Shown here: piece by piece, positions 50,133 through 59,001 of the stretch
Numbering within the stretch: position 1 is the stretch's first letter
Layout: every line of letters starts with the position of its first letter
From: Neobacillus rhizophilus
Lineage (GTDB): Bacteria > Bacillota > Bacilli > Bacillales > Cytobacillaceae
NCBI RefSeq assembly: GCF_018343535.1
Contig: NZ_JAGYPF010000006.1
Span: forward strand, 62,001 to 126,000
DNA length: 64,000 bases
Reading direction: 5' to 3'
Made by a program: the position numbers and the translations under genes
Notes under the pieces: model-generated
What the model was told of the DNA's origin: nothing
The model's input: the letters and a program-made list of their open reading frames with translations, nothing else
Database searches by the model: none

Positions 50133-51326
50133 ATGGAACGAAAAACCCTTATACTCATACTTTTAAGTTCTATCCTCCTTTCTGGCTGCTGGAACAAACG
50201 GGAATTAAATGAACTATCCATTTTACTTGGATTGGGGGTTGATAAAGAGCAGGACCAATATGTGGTGACTGCACAAGTAGTCAATCCAAGTGAAATTGCC
50301 TCAAAGAAAGGCGGCAGCGGCAAAGCACCAGTGGTCGTTTATCAAAGCAAAGGAGACACATTATTAGAAGCAGCCAGGAAAGTAACAACGGCTGCTCCAA
50401 GAAAGCTTTATTTTGCGCACATGCGAATCCTTGTCTTCGGAGAGAAATTGGCAAAGGAGGGAATCGGGGGAATCGTTGACGCTCTTTTAAGGGAACCGGA
50501 AGTGCGCAATGATTTTTACATAACAGTAGCCAAGAATGCTAAAGCAGCAGATGTTTTAAAGGTATTAACTCCGTTAGAAAAAATTCCAGCTAATAATTTG
50601 TTTAACTCCCTCGAGGCATCAGCGAAATCTTGGGCGCCAACCGAAGGTGTTACTTTAGCTACACTTGTTAATAACATGACGAGTAATGGGATTAGTCCTA
50701 TTTTAACCGGTGTTGAAATACGAGGAAATGTAAATGAGGGGGCAAATCTTAAGAATATCGAACGGACGAAACCGAAAACAACCTTGGACTATAAAGGAGT
50801 GGCGATTTTTAAACAGGATAAACTGATTGGATGGTTAAATGAAAGTGAAAGCAGGGATGTTCATTATGCCTTAGGAAAAGTGAAGAGCAGTGTAGGGAAT
50901 GTAAAATGCCCGCAGGGTGGAAATGCCGTCATTGAGGTAATGGGAATAAAAACTAAACTTGCTGCAAATATGATGAAGGGGAAGCCTCAAGGGTCAGTGA
51001 GGATTAAAGTGCGAGGAAATGTCGGAGAAGTAGAATGCAAAGGATTAGATTTAACAAACCCCAACTCTATTTCTTATTTAGAAAAAGCATCAGAAACAGC
51101 TCTCAAAGAAAAAATTAAATTGACCATAGGGCATGTTCAAAAAAATTATCAAATCGATATTTTCGGTTTCGGGGAAGCACTTTATCGCTCAGAACCCGAT
51201 GCGTGGAAGAAATATAAAAAGAATTGGGACCAGACATTTTCCGAAATGCCTGTTACCGTTAAGGTTGATGTATCCATCCGGCAAACCGGCACTATCAGCA
51301 ATTCGCCTCTTAATAATATGAAATAG
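50133..51326 (+). CDS. Spore germination lipoprotein, GerAC type (C subunit 2)
   Basis: A 397-aa paralogue of the preceding gene, similar along its entire length (CWNKRELNELSILLGLGVD, DIFGFGEALYRSEPDAW). The lipobox is LSGC (Cys19). The tandem arrangement suggests a local duplication. The ATG follows TTGGAGGAATGAG. The B subunit 3 gene follows 43 nt downstream. Confidence 0.93.
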   Translation: MERKTLILILLSSILLSGCWNKRELNELSILLGLGVDKEQDQYVVTAQVVNPSEIASKKGGSGKAPVVVYQSKGDTLLEAARKVTTAAPRKLYFAHMRILVFGEKLAKEGIGGIVDALLREPEVRNDFYITVAKNAKAADVLKVLTPLEKIPANNLFNSLEASAKSWAPTEGVTLATLVNNMTSNGISPILTGVEIRGNVNEGANLKNIERTKPKTTLDYKGVAIFKQDKLIGWLNESESRDVHYALGKVKSSVGNVKCPQGGNAVIEVMGIKTKLAANMMKGKPQGSVRIKVRGNVGEVECKGLDLTNPNSISYLEKASETALKEKIKLTIGHVQKNYQIDIFGFGEALYRSEPDAWKKYKKNWDQTFSEMPVTVKVDVSIRQTGTISNSPLNNMK

Positions 51327-51369
51327 GTCTTAAAGGATGTTACCCCTTTGAGAAAAGTGAGGAACAAAC

Positions 51370-52455
51370 ATGCTTGAAAAGGGTAAAATATCATCTCATC
51401 AATTTACCATAATGATTGCTTTATTTATAGTCGGAGGCAGTGTTTTGTATGTCCCAGCAGGACTTATCCATACTGCAAAACAAGATGCTTGGTTAGCTAG
51501 TATTCTTGTGGTCGGGCTCGCACTGCTGCTCGTGTTTATGTTAAATGCACTGGGTAGCAGTTTTCCAAATATGGACTTTGCTCAATATTGCGAAAAGGTA
51601 TTAGGAAAATGGCTTGGAAAACTCGTTTCCCTTTTATATTTCTTTTATTTTTTCCTTAGTACCGCTACTTTTGTACGGCAGTTCGGTGATTTTGTAATTA
51701 TCCAGCTTCTCCGAGAGACACCTATTCTGGCAGTGCATATTCTGCTCATAGTCATTATGATCATGGCTGTCCGTTACGGCCTAGAGCCCTTTTCTCGTGC
51801 GATAGAAATTTTCTTTCCGTTTATTCTTGTACTTTTTGTTATATTTATCATTTCAATTATGCCAATGATTCATTTTCATAACGCCCTTCCGATATTAGAC
51901 AATGGAATAAAACCAGTATTGGGAGCAACTGTGAAATCTCTTGGAACCCCTTATTTGCAATTGGTATTATTTTTAATGGTCTTCCCTGCTGTTAACCAGA
52001 CAAAACCCGCTAAAAGGTCATTTTTGCTTGGGACAGTATTGGGGGGATGCGTGTTAGCGCTTGTCACTTTAATGAGCATTTTGTGCTTTGGTGCCTTTTT
52101 TTCTGAAAATCAGCAATTTATCACCTATGTCCTGGCGCTCAACATTAATATCGGCGGATTTTGGCAGCGCATTGAAGCGATTATGGCATTCATCTGGTTC
52201 ATTACCATTTATATTAAGATCACCCTTTATTTCTATGGATCGGTTATATGCATGGGCCAAATTTTAAAACTAAAGGAATATAAATCTTTAACCTTTCCTC
52301 TAGGGTTCATCACGCTATTTCTGTCTCTTATTATCAATAAGAATATTGTTGAATCCGACCAACAAGCCGAATGGTGGACAGTCTTTTCCCTGCCTTTTGG
52401 TCTTTTAATCCCTTTATTGTTACTCATATTAAGTAAAGTTAGAAAAAAAGCTTGA
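51370..52455 (+). CDS. Spore germination permease, GerAB type (B subunit 3)
   Basis: A 361-aa ten-helix permease that starts MLEKGKISSHQFTIMIALFI and contains HTAKQDAWLASIL. It is the third B paralogue of the locus and the last gene of the C1-C2-B3 transcript. GAGGAAC is upstream. A strong terminator follows at 52465. Confidence 0.92.
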   Translation: MLEKGKISSHQFTIMIALFIVGGSVLYVPAGLIHTAKQDAWLASILVVGLALLLVFMLNALGSSFPNMDFAQYCEKVLGKWLGKLVSLLYFFYFFLSTATFVRQFGDFVIIQLLRETPILAVHILLIVIMIMAVRYGLEPFSRAIEIFFPFILVLFVIFIISIMPMIHFHNALPILDNGIKPVLGATVKSLGTPYLQLVLFLMVFPAVNQTKPAKRSFLLGTVLGGCVLALVTLMSILCFGAFFSENQQFITYVLALNINIGGFWQRIEAIMAFIWFITIYIKITLYFYGSVICMGQILKLKEYKSLTFPLGFITLFLSLIINKNIVESDQQAEWWTVFSLPFGLLIPLLLLILSKVRKKA

Positions 52456-52464
52456 GGAAGCAAG

Positions 52465-52507
52465 AGGCACCTAATCCGAATTTTGGTTTAGGTGCCTTTT
52501 CTTTTTT
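52465..52507. terminator. Terminator between the Ger locus and the SDR gene
   Basis: AGGCACCTAA and TTAGGTGCCT (10 bp) with a long loop, followed by TTTTCTTTTTT on the + strand. It may also serve the minus-strand SDR gene (AGGCACC arm, A/T-rich flank). Confidence 0.88.
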
Positions 52508-52511
52508 CCGA

Positions 52512-53291
52512 TTATAACGTTCCAGCCAGTCCTCCGTCGATATTCACCGCTACCCCTGAAACATAAGAGGCGGCATCTGAGACAAGGAAGGCAATCACTT
52601 TCGCTGCTTCTTCCGTATTTCCGATGCGGCCTAGTGGAATTTGCCGGTCTTTCCTTGAAAACTCTTCCCATGACAGATCTGGCGCTTGATTTTTCCACAT
52701 TTTTTCGATTTGCTCACTGCGAATTAAACCAATACAAACGGTATTGGCGCGAATATTGTCCTTGCCAAGGTCTTTACTCATTGCTTTTGTAAGAGCCATC
52801 CCTGCTGCCCTGCTGACGGATGTTGGCAATGAAGAAGCGGGCGGCGTTTTCCCAAGGATGGCTGTCACATTGACGATTGCTCCTCCTCCTGCCTGCCGCA
52901 TATATGGTACAGCATAACGGGAACAATGAATCGCCCCGAATAGTTTTAAATCTAGATCCTGCCTCCAAAGCTCCGTTTCCACTTTTTCGAATGAGTGGGC
53001 TTGTGACGTACCGGCATTGTTCACCAAAATGTCCAGCCGCCCATATTTTTCTACAGCTGCTTGTACCACTTTCTGACAATCCTCTTCCTTCGTAACATCC
53101 GCCACAACGTACAGTACTTCTTTTCCGGTTTTTTCAAAAATAAAGGCAGCCGCCTCTTGGAGACGGTCTTCGTTTCTGGCACAAATCGTGACTTCTGCAC
53201 CTTCTCCCACTAAATAAAGGGCCGTTTCCAAGCCAATCCCTTTGCTTGCCCCCGTAATTATGGCGGATTTCCCTATTAAACCTAATTCCAT
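52512..53291 (-). CDS. SDR-family oxidoreductase with altered catalytic residues
   Basis: A 259-aa short-chain dehydrogenase/reductase fold. The cofactor loop is TGASKGIG (about 13-20), with NNAG in strand 4 and a C-terminal GVAVNIDGG. In place of the usual Ser...Tyr-xxx-Lys triad the aligned segment reads NVTAILG ... LPTSVSRAAG, so Tyr appears as Thr and Lys as Arg. Either the chemistry differs or the protein has a non-catalytic or specialised role. AAGGGGAACACT sets the ATG at 53291, although the frame opens at 53312. It is monocistronic, convergent with the Ger locus. Confidence 0.85.
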   Translation of the reverse strand: MELGLIGKSAIITGASKGIGLETALYLVGEGAEVTICARNEDRLQEAAAFIFEKTGKEVLYVVADVTKEEDCQKVVQAAVEKYGRLDILVNNAGTSQAHSFEKVETELWRQDLDLKLFGAIHCSRYAVPYMRQAGGGAIVNVTAILGKTPPASSLPTSVSRAAGMALTKAMSKDLGKDNIRANTVCIGLIRSEQIEKMWKNQAPDLSWEEFSRKDRQIPLGRIGNTEEAAKVIAFLVSDAASYVSGVAVNIDGGLAGTL

Positions 53292-53483
53292 GATAGTGTT
53301 CCCCTTTCTCATTCACTTTTTATCCTTCCCCTTAATGATACAGAAAAAATGAATAAGTTGGTATTTTCGGGACTCTAGGCTCCTACAACGGTATTTGTCG
53401 AACTGAAGCTGATATATCAAAGCAGTTTTTTGCATAAATATATACCCATTACCATTTTCCTGTAGAAAGGGGGAATTTTTTTG

Positions 53484-53600
53484 ATGGATGTCTGCATTTC
53501 TTGCGGAATGGAATTATCAATCATGGAGCGCAACAGGGCCGAATGCTGGGAGTGCAGGGATAAGAAGACGACTGAGGTTTACGCCGAAGAGGAAGATTAG
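53484..53600 (+). CDS. Small zinc-knuckle protein, 38 aa
   Basis: MDVCISCGMELSIMERNRAE then CWECRDKKTT and an acidic tail (EVYAEEED). Two CxxC pairs (Cys4/7 and Cys21/24) make a likely zinc site. The ribosome site GGGGGA lies 11-12 nt before the ATG. Nothing else is known. It is located in the space between the SDR and DesR-like genes, ahead of a terminator. Confidence 0.55.
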   Translation: MDVCISCGMELSIMERNRAECWECRDKKTTEVYAEEED

Positions 53601-53645
53601 TTGTGCAGTCATGTGACTAAGCCTAAAGACTCGCAGCCAAAAAAC

Positions 53646-53679
53646 AAGAGACACCTAACCAATTCGGCAGGTGTCTCTT
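53646..53679. terminator. Bidirectional terminator after the DesR-like gene
   Basis: AAGAGACACCT and AGGTGTCTCTT (11 bp) enclose 12 nt. It lies between the convergent 38-codon gene and the desR-like gene. Confidence 0.8.
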
Positions 53680-53684
53680 ACTGT

Positions 53685-54221
53685 TTATCCAGCGTTTAAT
53701 TTCATTTTTTCTATGATTGCTGAAAAGTAGTTCCGGACCGTTCCCTTTTTGTTTGATGGCTGATTTGAGGTGTCTGTGTTTGGACTACCATCGAGACAGT
53801 TTGACTCCTCTGTTTCTAGCCTTGTATCGGGTTCATCCTTTAGTTCCGGAGCGTAAATCCGCTCTCCCCTCATGATGCTGCGAATAGAACCGACCAGCTC
53901 CTCACTCGGGCTGTCCTTCAATAAATAGCCTGTTACACCCGCCTTTAGGGCACGCTGCCAGTAACCGGCTCTTGCAAAAGTTGTTAGAATGATAACCTTA
54001 CAGCCCGCCGACATTAAAGCTTCAGCAACTTCAAGGCCGTTCTTCCCAGGCATCTCTACATCCATAATACAAATGTCCGGCTTTAAGCAGTGCACGAGTG
54101 TCAGTGCTTCTTCCCCGTTGCTGGCCTGGCCTGCCACTTCCATGTCCTCTTCTAGGTTCAGCAGGGAACCAATGACTCCTAACAGACTTTCCTGATCATC
54201 TAAGATGACGATTCTGATCAT
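53685..54221 (-). CDS. DesR-like response regulator with eroded DNA-binding domain
   Basis: A 178-aa protein with an intact receiver: acidic DD (9-10), phospho-acceptor Asp54 in CIMDVEMPG, Thr in ILTTFA and Lys in YLLKDS, very close to DesR. After IYAPEL the part that should be a LuxR-type helix-turn-helix keeps the expected length, but almost every hydrophobic core position is polar (TRLETEESNCLDGSPNTDTS). Only NQPSNKKGTVRNY still resembles the recognition helix. The end also lacks the last DesR helix. It may be a pseudogene or a receiver-only protein. AAGGAGGGAACAAA sets the ATG at 54221. DesK is absent next to it. Confidence 0.75.
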   Translation of the reverse strand: MIRIVILDDQESLLGVIGSLLNLEEDMEVAGQASNGEEALTLVHCLKPDICIMDVEMPGKNGLEVAEALMSAGCKVIILTTFARAGYWQRALKAGVTGYLLKDSPSEELVGSIRSIMRGERIYAPELKDEPDTRLETEESNCLDGSPNTDTSNQPSNKKGTVRNYFSAIIEKMKLNAG

Positions 54222-54258
54222 TTTGTTCCCTCCTTGACGGTACCTGCCATTATGCAAA

Positions 54259-54284
54259 GACTCCCCAAAAAGAAACGGGGAGTC
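54259..54284 (-). terminator. Hairpin between des and the DesR-like gene
   Basis: GACTCCCC and GGGGAGTC (8 bp, GC-rich) with a 10-nt loop, followed on the minus strand by TTTGCATAA. It is a weak terminator that would separate des from the regulator gene. Confidence 0.6.
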
Positions 54285-54300
54285 AGCTAATAATAGTCAT

Positions 54301-55332
54301 TTATAGCTCCGGTTTTGCGTGAATGGAAACACTATTTCTCATTACCTCTTTGGCCTCTTTAAAGCTTACAAAATCCTTCTTTTCCTCATCCCATAAGCGA
54401 AACTTTAGTGACTTTAAGCTTGTAGCCAGTGTAATGGTTGGAACATTTTGCAGCGGAAGCGTATTATTGTGCGCCTCTTCCAATTTATAGTTTGGTACCC
54501 TTGGGTTTAAATGATGGACGTGATGGAAACCGATATTCCCTGTCAGCCATTGCAAAAGCTTTGGCAGTTTATAGTACGAACTTCCTTCCACTGCTGCCCT
54601 TACATACTCCCAGTCCTTGTCTTCTTCAAAGTAAGAATCCTCGAACGTATGCTGGATGTAAAACAGCCAAATGCCTGCTGCTCCAGCAATCATGAAAATC
54701 GTACCTTGTACAATAAGGAATGCCTGCCAGCCAATCGCCCAGCAAAGCAGTCCTGCTAACGCCAGGATCAGAACATTCGTCAGATAGGTGTTATTGCGTT
54801 CCTTTTGTTTGGCGCCTCTATGGTTAAATCTATTTTTTAACAGGAATTGATAAATTGGCCCCAATCCAAACAAAACGAATGGATTGCGATATAAACGATA
54901 GCCTAAACGAAGTCTGAACGATGCTGCCTTATATTCTTCTACTGTCAGCGTCCAAATATCGCCTGTCCCCCGCTTGTCGAGATTGCCGCTTGTTGCGTGG
55001 TGAACCGCATGATCATGCCCCCACTGGTCGAACGGGAATAACGTCAAAACCCCCATAAATGTCCCCACGACTCGATTAGCACGTCGGCTTTTCAAGAAGG
55101 AATAATGGGTGCAATCATGAAAAATAATGAACATCCTGACCAGAAATCCTGCCGCCAGAATAGCTGGTACCAGTGCCAGCCAATAGGAGACTGACAAGCT
55201 TTGATAAGCAAGGAACCATAATATAATAAATGGCACGACTGTATTGATGATTTGCACTATACTTTGCTTTGTTGTTGATTTTTCAAAAGATGCAACTTGT
55301 TTTCGTAATTGTTTCGTGCTTTCTAAGGTCAT
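54301..55332 (-). CDS. des: Acyl-lipid (Delta5-type) fatty acid desaturase
   Basis: A 343-aa membrane desaturase with four or more helices and the three His boxes: HDCTH (about 73-77), HDHAVHH (about 105-111) and FHHVHHLNP (about 273-281). It binds a di-iron centre and introduces double bonds into membrane phospholipid acyl chains, restoring fluidity in the cold. In B. subtilis it is controlled by DesK-DesR, encoded next to it. Here only a decayed DesR gene follows and DesK is absent. A DesR-like operator remains upstream. Confidence 0.92.
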   Translation of the reverse strand: MTLESTKQLRKQVASFEKSTTKQSIVQIINTVVPFIILWFLAYQSLSVSYWLALVPAILAAGFLVRMFIIFHDCTHYSFLKSRRANRVVGTFMGVLTLFPFDQWGHDHAVHHATSGNLDKRGTGDIWTLTVEEYKAASFRLRLGYRLYRNPFVLFGLGPIYQFLLKNRFNHRGAKQKERNNTYLTNVLILALAGLLCWAIGWQAFLIVQGTIFMIAGAAGIWLFYIQHTFEDSYFEEDKDWEYVRAAVEGSSYYKLPKLLQWLTGNIGFHHVHHLNPRVPNYKLEEAHNNTLPLQNVPTITLATSLKSLKFRLWDEEKKDFVSFKEAKEVMRNSVSIHAKPEL

Positions 55333-55404
55333 TTTTCAAATTCCCTTCTTTTATGTCGTTAAACCAAGTATAGGGAATTGAAAACGATTGCGTTAGTAGC
55401 ATGT

Positions 55405-55434
55405 GTCATGGACTAGATATGACAAATGTCATGA
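55405..55434. promoter_or_regulatory. DesR-like operator upstream of des
   Basis: TGTCAT (55405), ATGACA (55420) and TGTCAT (55428) form two overlapping inverted repeats about 75-100 bp before the des start, similar in layout to the TCAT/ATGA repeats bound by DesR in B. subtilis. Assignment is by position and motif only. Confidence 0.5.
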
Positions 55435-55475
55435 AAAGGCGAATTTTTAGCTAAATATGTAGAAAAATCCGCTAT

Positions 55476-56717
55476 TTATTTATTATATTTTTTAAAAATC
55501 AATGTTGCATTATGGCCGCCGAATCCGAAGGAATTGGATAGGACGACTTGAACATCCTTCTTTTTCGCTGTATTTGGAACGTAATCTAAATCCAGACCTT
55601 CATCTGGTGTTTCGTAATTAATGGTTGGCGGAATGACCCCTTCCTTGATGGAAAGCAGCGAAAAAATAGCCTCAATCGCACCCGTTGCCCCGAGCATATG
55701 TCCCGTCATCGATTTGGTCGAGCTTACAGATAAGTTGTTGGCATGGCCGCCAAATACCTCTTTGATGGCCATCGTTTCATACAAGTCATTATAATAAGTG
55801 GACGTGCCGTGGGCATTGATATAGTCCACTTGTTCAGGTGAAATTCCAGCATCCTCCAAGGCTGCTTTCATCGCACGCTGGGCTCCCTCTCCATCTGGTG
55901 CCGGTGTTGTGATATGATGGGCGTCACCTGAAGCCCCATACCCGGCAATTTCACCATAGATGCGGGCACCACGGGCTAGTGCATGTTCCAATTCTTCCAA
56001 TATCACGATGCCGGCGCCTTCCCCGATGACAAATCCATCGCGATTCTTATCAAAGGGACGGCTTGCTGTGTTTGGGTCGGGATTTTTTGAAAGGGCGGTC
56101 ATATTAGAGAATCCGGCAACCGTCATTTCTGTGATGGTAGCTTCCGTTCCTCCGGCAATCATCATTTCGGCATCGCCTTTTTGAATCACGCGGAAAGCAT
56201 CGCCGATGGAATTAGCACCGGATGCACATGCTGTTACGGAGCAATTGTTCATTCCTTTCGCTCCGAGTTCGATCGACACCTGTCCTGCTGCCATGTCTGG
56301 AATAAACATCGGAATCGTAAACGGATTAACCCTTCTTTGGCCTTTTTCAATAAATTTCTTATGCTGTTCCTCAAATTCGCCCAGCCCGCCGATGCCTGAA
56401 CCAATCCATACTCCGACCCGTTCAGGATAAATATCTGTTCCGATTTGAATGCGGGCATCCGCTGCAGCCATTTTACTCGCAGCAATCGCAAATTGACTGT
56501 AACGCCCCATTCTCCTCGCTTCTTTTTTATCCATATAGTTTTCCAGTGCGAAGTCTTTTACCTCCGCTGCGATTTTGATATCGACTTTTTCTGTATCAAA
56601 CAAGGTGGCCGGACCGATGCCTGAAATGCCGTTTTTAATCTTATCCCATGTCGTCAGGGCGTCATTACCGAGAGGGGTAACCGCTCCAATACCCGTAATC
56701 ACTACTCTTCTTTTCAA
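55476..56717 (-). CDS. fabF: Beta-ketoacyl-ACP synthase II
   Basis: A 413-aa KAS II. The catalytic Cys is in SVTACASGANS (about residue 163), with His in NAHGTSTYYND and TGHMLGATG. It elongates acyl-ACP in fatty acid synthesis. The frame can open at GTG 56744, but GTGGGGG lies 9 nt before TTG 56717, and the resulting length equals that of B. subtilis FabF. It is placed beside des rather than after fabH, so it may be a paralogue that shapes membrane lipid composition with the desaturase. Confidence 0.93.
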   Translation of the reverse strand: MKRRVVITGIGAVTPLGNDALTTWDKIKNGISGIGPATLFDTEKVDIKIAAEVKDFALENYMDKKEARRMGRYSQFAIAASKMAAADARIQIGTDIYPERVGVWIGSGIGGLGEFEEQHKKFIEKGQRRVNPFTIPMFIPDMAAGQVSIELGAKGMNNCSVTACASGANSIGDAFRVIQKGDAEMMIAGGTEATITEMTVAGFSNMTALSKNPDPNTASRPFDKNRDGFVIGEGAGIVILEELEHALARGARIYGEIAGYGASGDAHHITTPAPDGEGAQRAMKAALEDAGISPEQVDYINAHGTSTYYNDLYETMAIKEVFGGHANNLSVSSTKSMTGHMLGATGAIEAIFSLLSIKEGVIPPTINYETPDEGLDLDYVPNTAKKKDVQVVLSNSFGFGGHNATLIFKKYNK

Positions 56718-56808
56718 CTTACTAACCCCCACTTGTTTATTCACTTAATTCATTGAAAATTTCTCATTCCTTCTATTTTACCTAATTTGGAGTGGTTCGC
56801 CTAATATT

Positions 56809-59001
56809 TCAATTTTCCGCGTGAATTTCGAATATCTCTGAAAAAAAATCAGTTTTTACGAGCGGCAAGGTTACTCCCATCTTCATCAGTTCATCCCCAT
56901 AAAAGACCTTTTCCCCGTTGTTAAGCCGATATTTTTGTTTCGGATTTAATCCCTGTAACAGAAGGCGGCGGAAGGGCGGATTAGGGGTTGCCAGTGTTTG
57001 ATAGTAAAAAACAGCCGCATGCTGCTGATTGTCCGCGACGTACATCCAGGCCGTTTCCAGTCCTTCGAAGGGGTCGAGAAGCCTATACAAATCACCAAAG
57101 CTAATAAGACCCTGAATTCTACGATAGAGCTGGATTCCCTTTTGTACCGCCAGTTTTTCTTCTGTGCTCAGCTTGTCGACATTTAATTCAAAACCTAAGT
57201 TGGCAGCCATTGCCACAGACAATCTCATTTGAATGGGTGTTATCCGTCCAACTTGGTGGTTCGGTACATCTGAGACGTGGGCGCCCATGGTGATGGCTGG
57301 GAAAACGATGCTTGTGCCATATTGGATTTTCAGCCGTTCGACTGAGTCTGTATTATCACTTGTCCAGGTTTGCGGCATGTAATACAGCATGCCCGGGTCG
57401 AAGCGGCCGCCCCCGCCCGAGCAGCTTTCGAATAAAATGTGCGGAAAGCGTTCGGTTAATTTTTCTAATATTTGATACAAGCCGAGCATGTAACGATGAG
57501 CAGTTTCCTTTTGCCGTTCAGGCGGCAGGGCAGCGGATCCAATTTCGGTCATATTTCGGTTCATGTCCCATTTTACATAAGAAATTGGTGCACTGCGGAA
57601 AAGGTTTGTGAGTGTTTCAACGAGCCAATCGCATACATCCTGCCGGGATAAATCGAGAACCAGCTGGTTGCGGGACAGCGTCCGGTTCCGTCCTCGAACA
57701 TGTAGACACCAATCGGGGTGCGACCGGTACAAATCACTGTCAGGCGAGACCATTTCCGGCTCGACCCACAGCCCAAACTTCATTCCTTTCGTTAGCACAT
57801 AGTCCGCCAAGCCCTTTAATCCATGGGGCAGTTTTTTCTGATAGACAGTCCAGTCCCCTAGTGAACTTTTATCATTGTCACGGTGCCCAAACCAGCCGTC
57901 ATCGAGGACAAACAGCTCAATTTTAAGCTCTGCAGCCCCGTCCGTCAGTTCCTTTAATTTTCTTTCGGAAAAATGAAAACGGGTCGCTTCCCAGTTATTG
58001 ATAAGAACTGGGCGTAATTTGTCGCGATAGGTTCCACGGCACACCCTGGCTCGCAATAGTTTATGAAAGGTTCGCGACATTCCGCCAAGACCAGCCGATG
58101 AATAAACCAATATGGCCTCTGGGGTTTGAAATTTTCCCCCAGGCTTTAATAGCCAAATGAAATCAAACGGATTAATTCCTATCGATAGCCTCGTTGTTTC
58201 GTACGGGGCGACTTCAATAGACGCTTCAAAATTACCGCTATACACAAGACTAATCCCATAGACCTCTCCTTGCTCTTCGTTGGCATCCTTTGAAAGCAGT
58301 GCGAAAAAGGGATTGTGCTGGTGGCTGCTGGCGCCTCTCGAGGAGGAAATCGATTGAACCCCATGATGGAGTGGCTGCCGTTCGAGATGTCGCTCCCTTG
58401 CCCATGATCCGTGAAGATGGAGCCAGTCCCAATTAGAATGGTGAAAGTCCAAGGACATGCTCGTACATTTGTGTATTTCCACTGCCTGGGTTCCTAGGTG
58501 CTCGAAGGAAGTCGATCTGGTGATCACATCGAGGTCCCTGTAAATAGTGTAAAAGAGGTTAACCCCTATCCCCAGCTTGGAATCAACCAGCGTAAGTCTT
58601 AAGGTTTCCGCTTCGGAATCATCCTCGACATAGGCAGAAGGCAGCCCGTCTAGAGATGGCTTTCCTTTAAAGATTTCATGTGAGTCATAAACAAACTCAG
58701 TAATGGTAGAACCGTCACTTGTGCGCAGCTGATAGGCCGGTTTCCTGAAATCGCCTTTGCCGTACGCGGGATACTCTTGGGGAAGAGTGTCCAGGGAAAA
58801 TTGTTTGTTTGTTGATTCCGCCGTTGGCGAAAAGGTCCTGCCTTTAAAGGAAAGGATCGAAGCAGGCTGCAATGTGTGAACCCGCTTACCCCAGTACAAA
58901 TGGGCAGGATATTTTCTATGTACAATTTGAAGCAAATAACTTGTCCGGTCATTAAATAAATGAAATATCCCATCCTCTTCATTCCACTCTATTGGCACCA
59001 C
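56809..59001 (-). CDS. Alpha-galactosidase, glycoside hydrolase family 36
   Basis: About 730 aa. It has the GH36 N-terminal beta-sandwich and TIM barrel with RPVLINNWEATRF, VLDDGWFGHRDND, KWDMNRNMTE (nucleophile Asp) and WTSDNTDSVERL (acid/base Asp), plus the substrate loop ESCSGGGGRFD. It hydrolyses alpha-galactosides such as melibiose or raffinose in the cytoplasm (no signal peptide). A GTG at 59007 overlaps AAGGGGAG, so GTG 59001 is the better start. No transporter or regulator for the sugar is in the window. It is followed upstream by the large 52-bp repeat array. Confidence 0.93.
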   Translation of the reverse strand: MVPIEWNEEDGIFHLFNDRTSYLLQIVHRKYPAHLYWGKRVHTLQPASILSFKGRTFSPTAESTNKQFSLDTLPQEYPAYGKGDFRKPAYQLRTSDGSTITEFVYDSHEIFKGKPSLDGLPSAYVEDDSEAETLRLTLVDSKLGIGVNLFYTIYRDLDVITRSTSFEHLGTQAVEIHKCTSMSLDFHHSNWDWLHLHGSWARERHLERQPLHHGVQSISSSRGASSHQHNPFFALLSKDANEEQGEVYGISLVYSGNFEASIEVAPYETTRLSIGINPFDFIWLLKPGGKFQTPEAILVYSSAGLGGMSRTFHKLLRARVCRGTYRDKLRPVLINNWEATRFHFSERKLKELTDGAAELKIELFVLDDGWFGHRDNDKSSLGDWTVYQKKLPHGLKGLADYVLTKGMKFGLWVEPEMVSPDSDLYRSHPDWCLHVRGRNRTLSRNQLVLDLSRQDVCDWLVETLTNLFRSAPISYVKWDMNRNMTEIGSAALPPERQKETAHRYMLGLYQILEKLTERFPHILFESCSGGGGRFDPGMLYYMPQTWTSDNTDSVERLKIQYGTSIVFPAITMGAHVSDVPNHQVGRITPIQMRLSVAMAANLGFELNVDKLSTEEKLAVQKGIQLYRRIQGLISFGDLYRLLDPFEGLETAWMYVADNQQHAAVFYYQTLATPNPPFRRLLLQGLNPKQKYRLNNGEKVFYGDELMKMGVTLPLVKTDFFSEIFEIHAEN

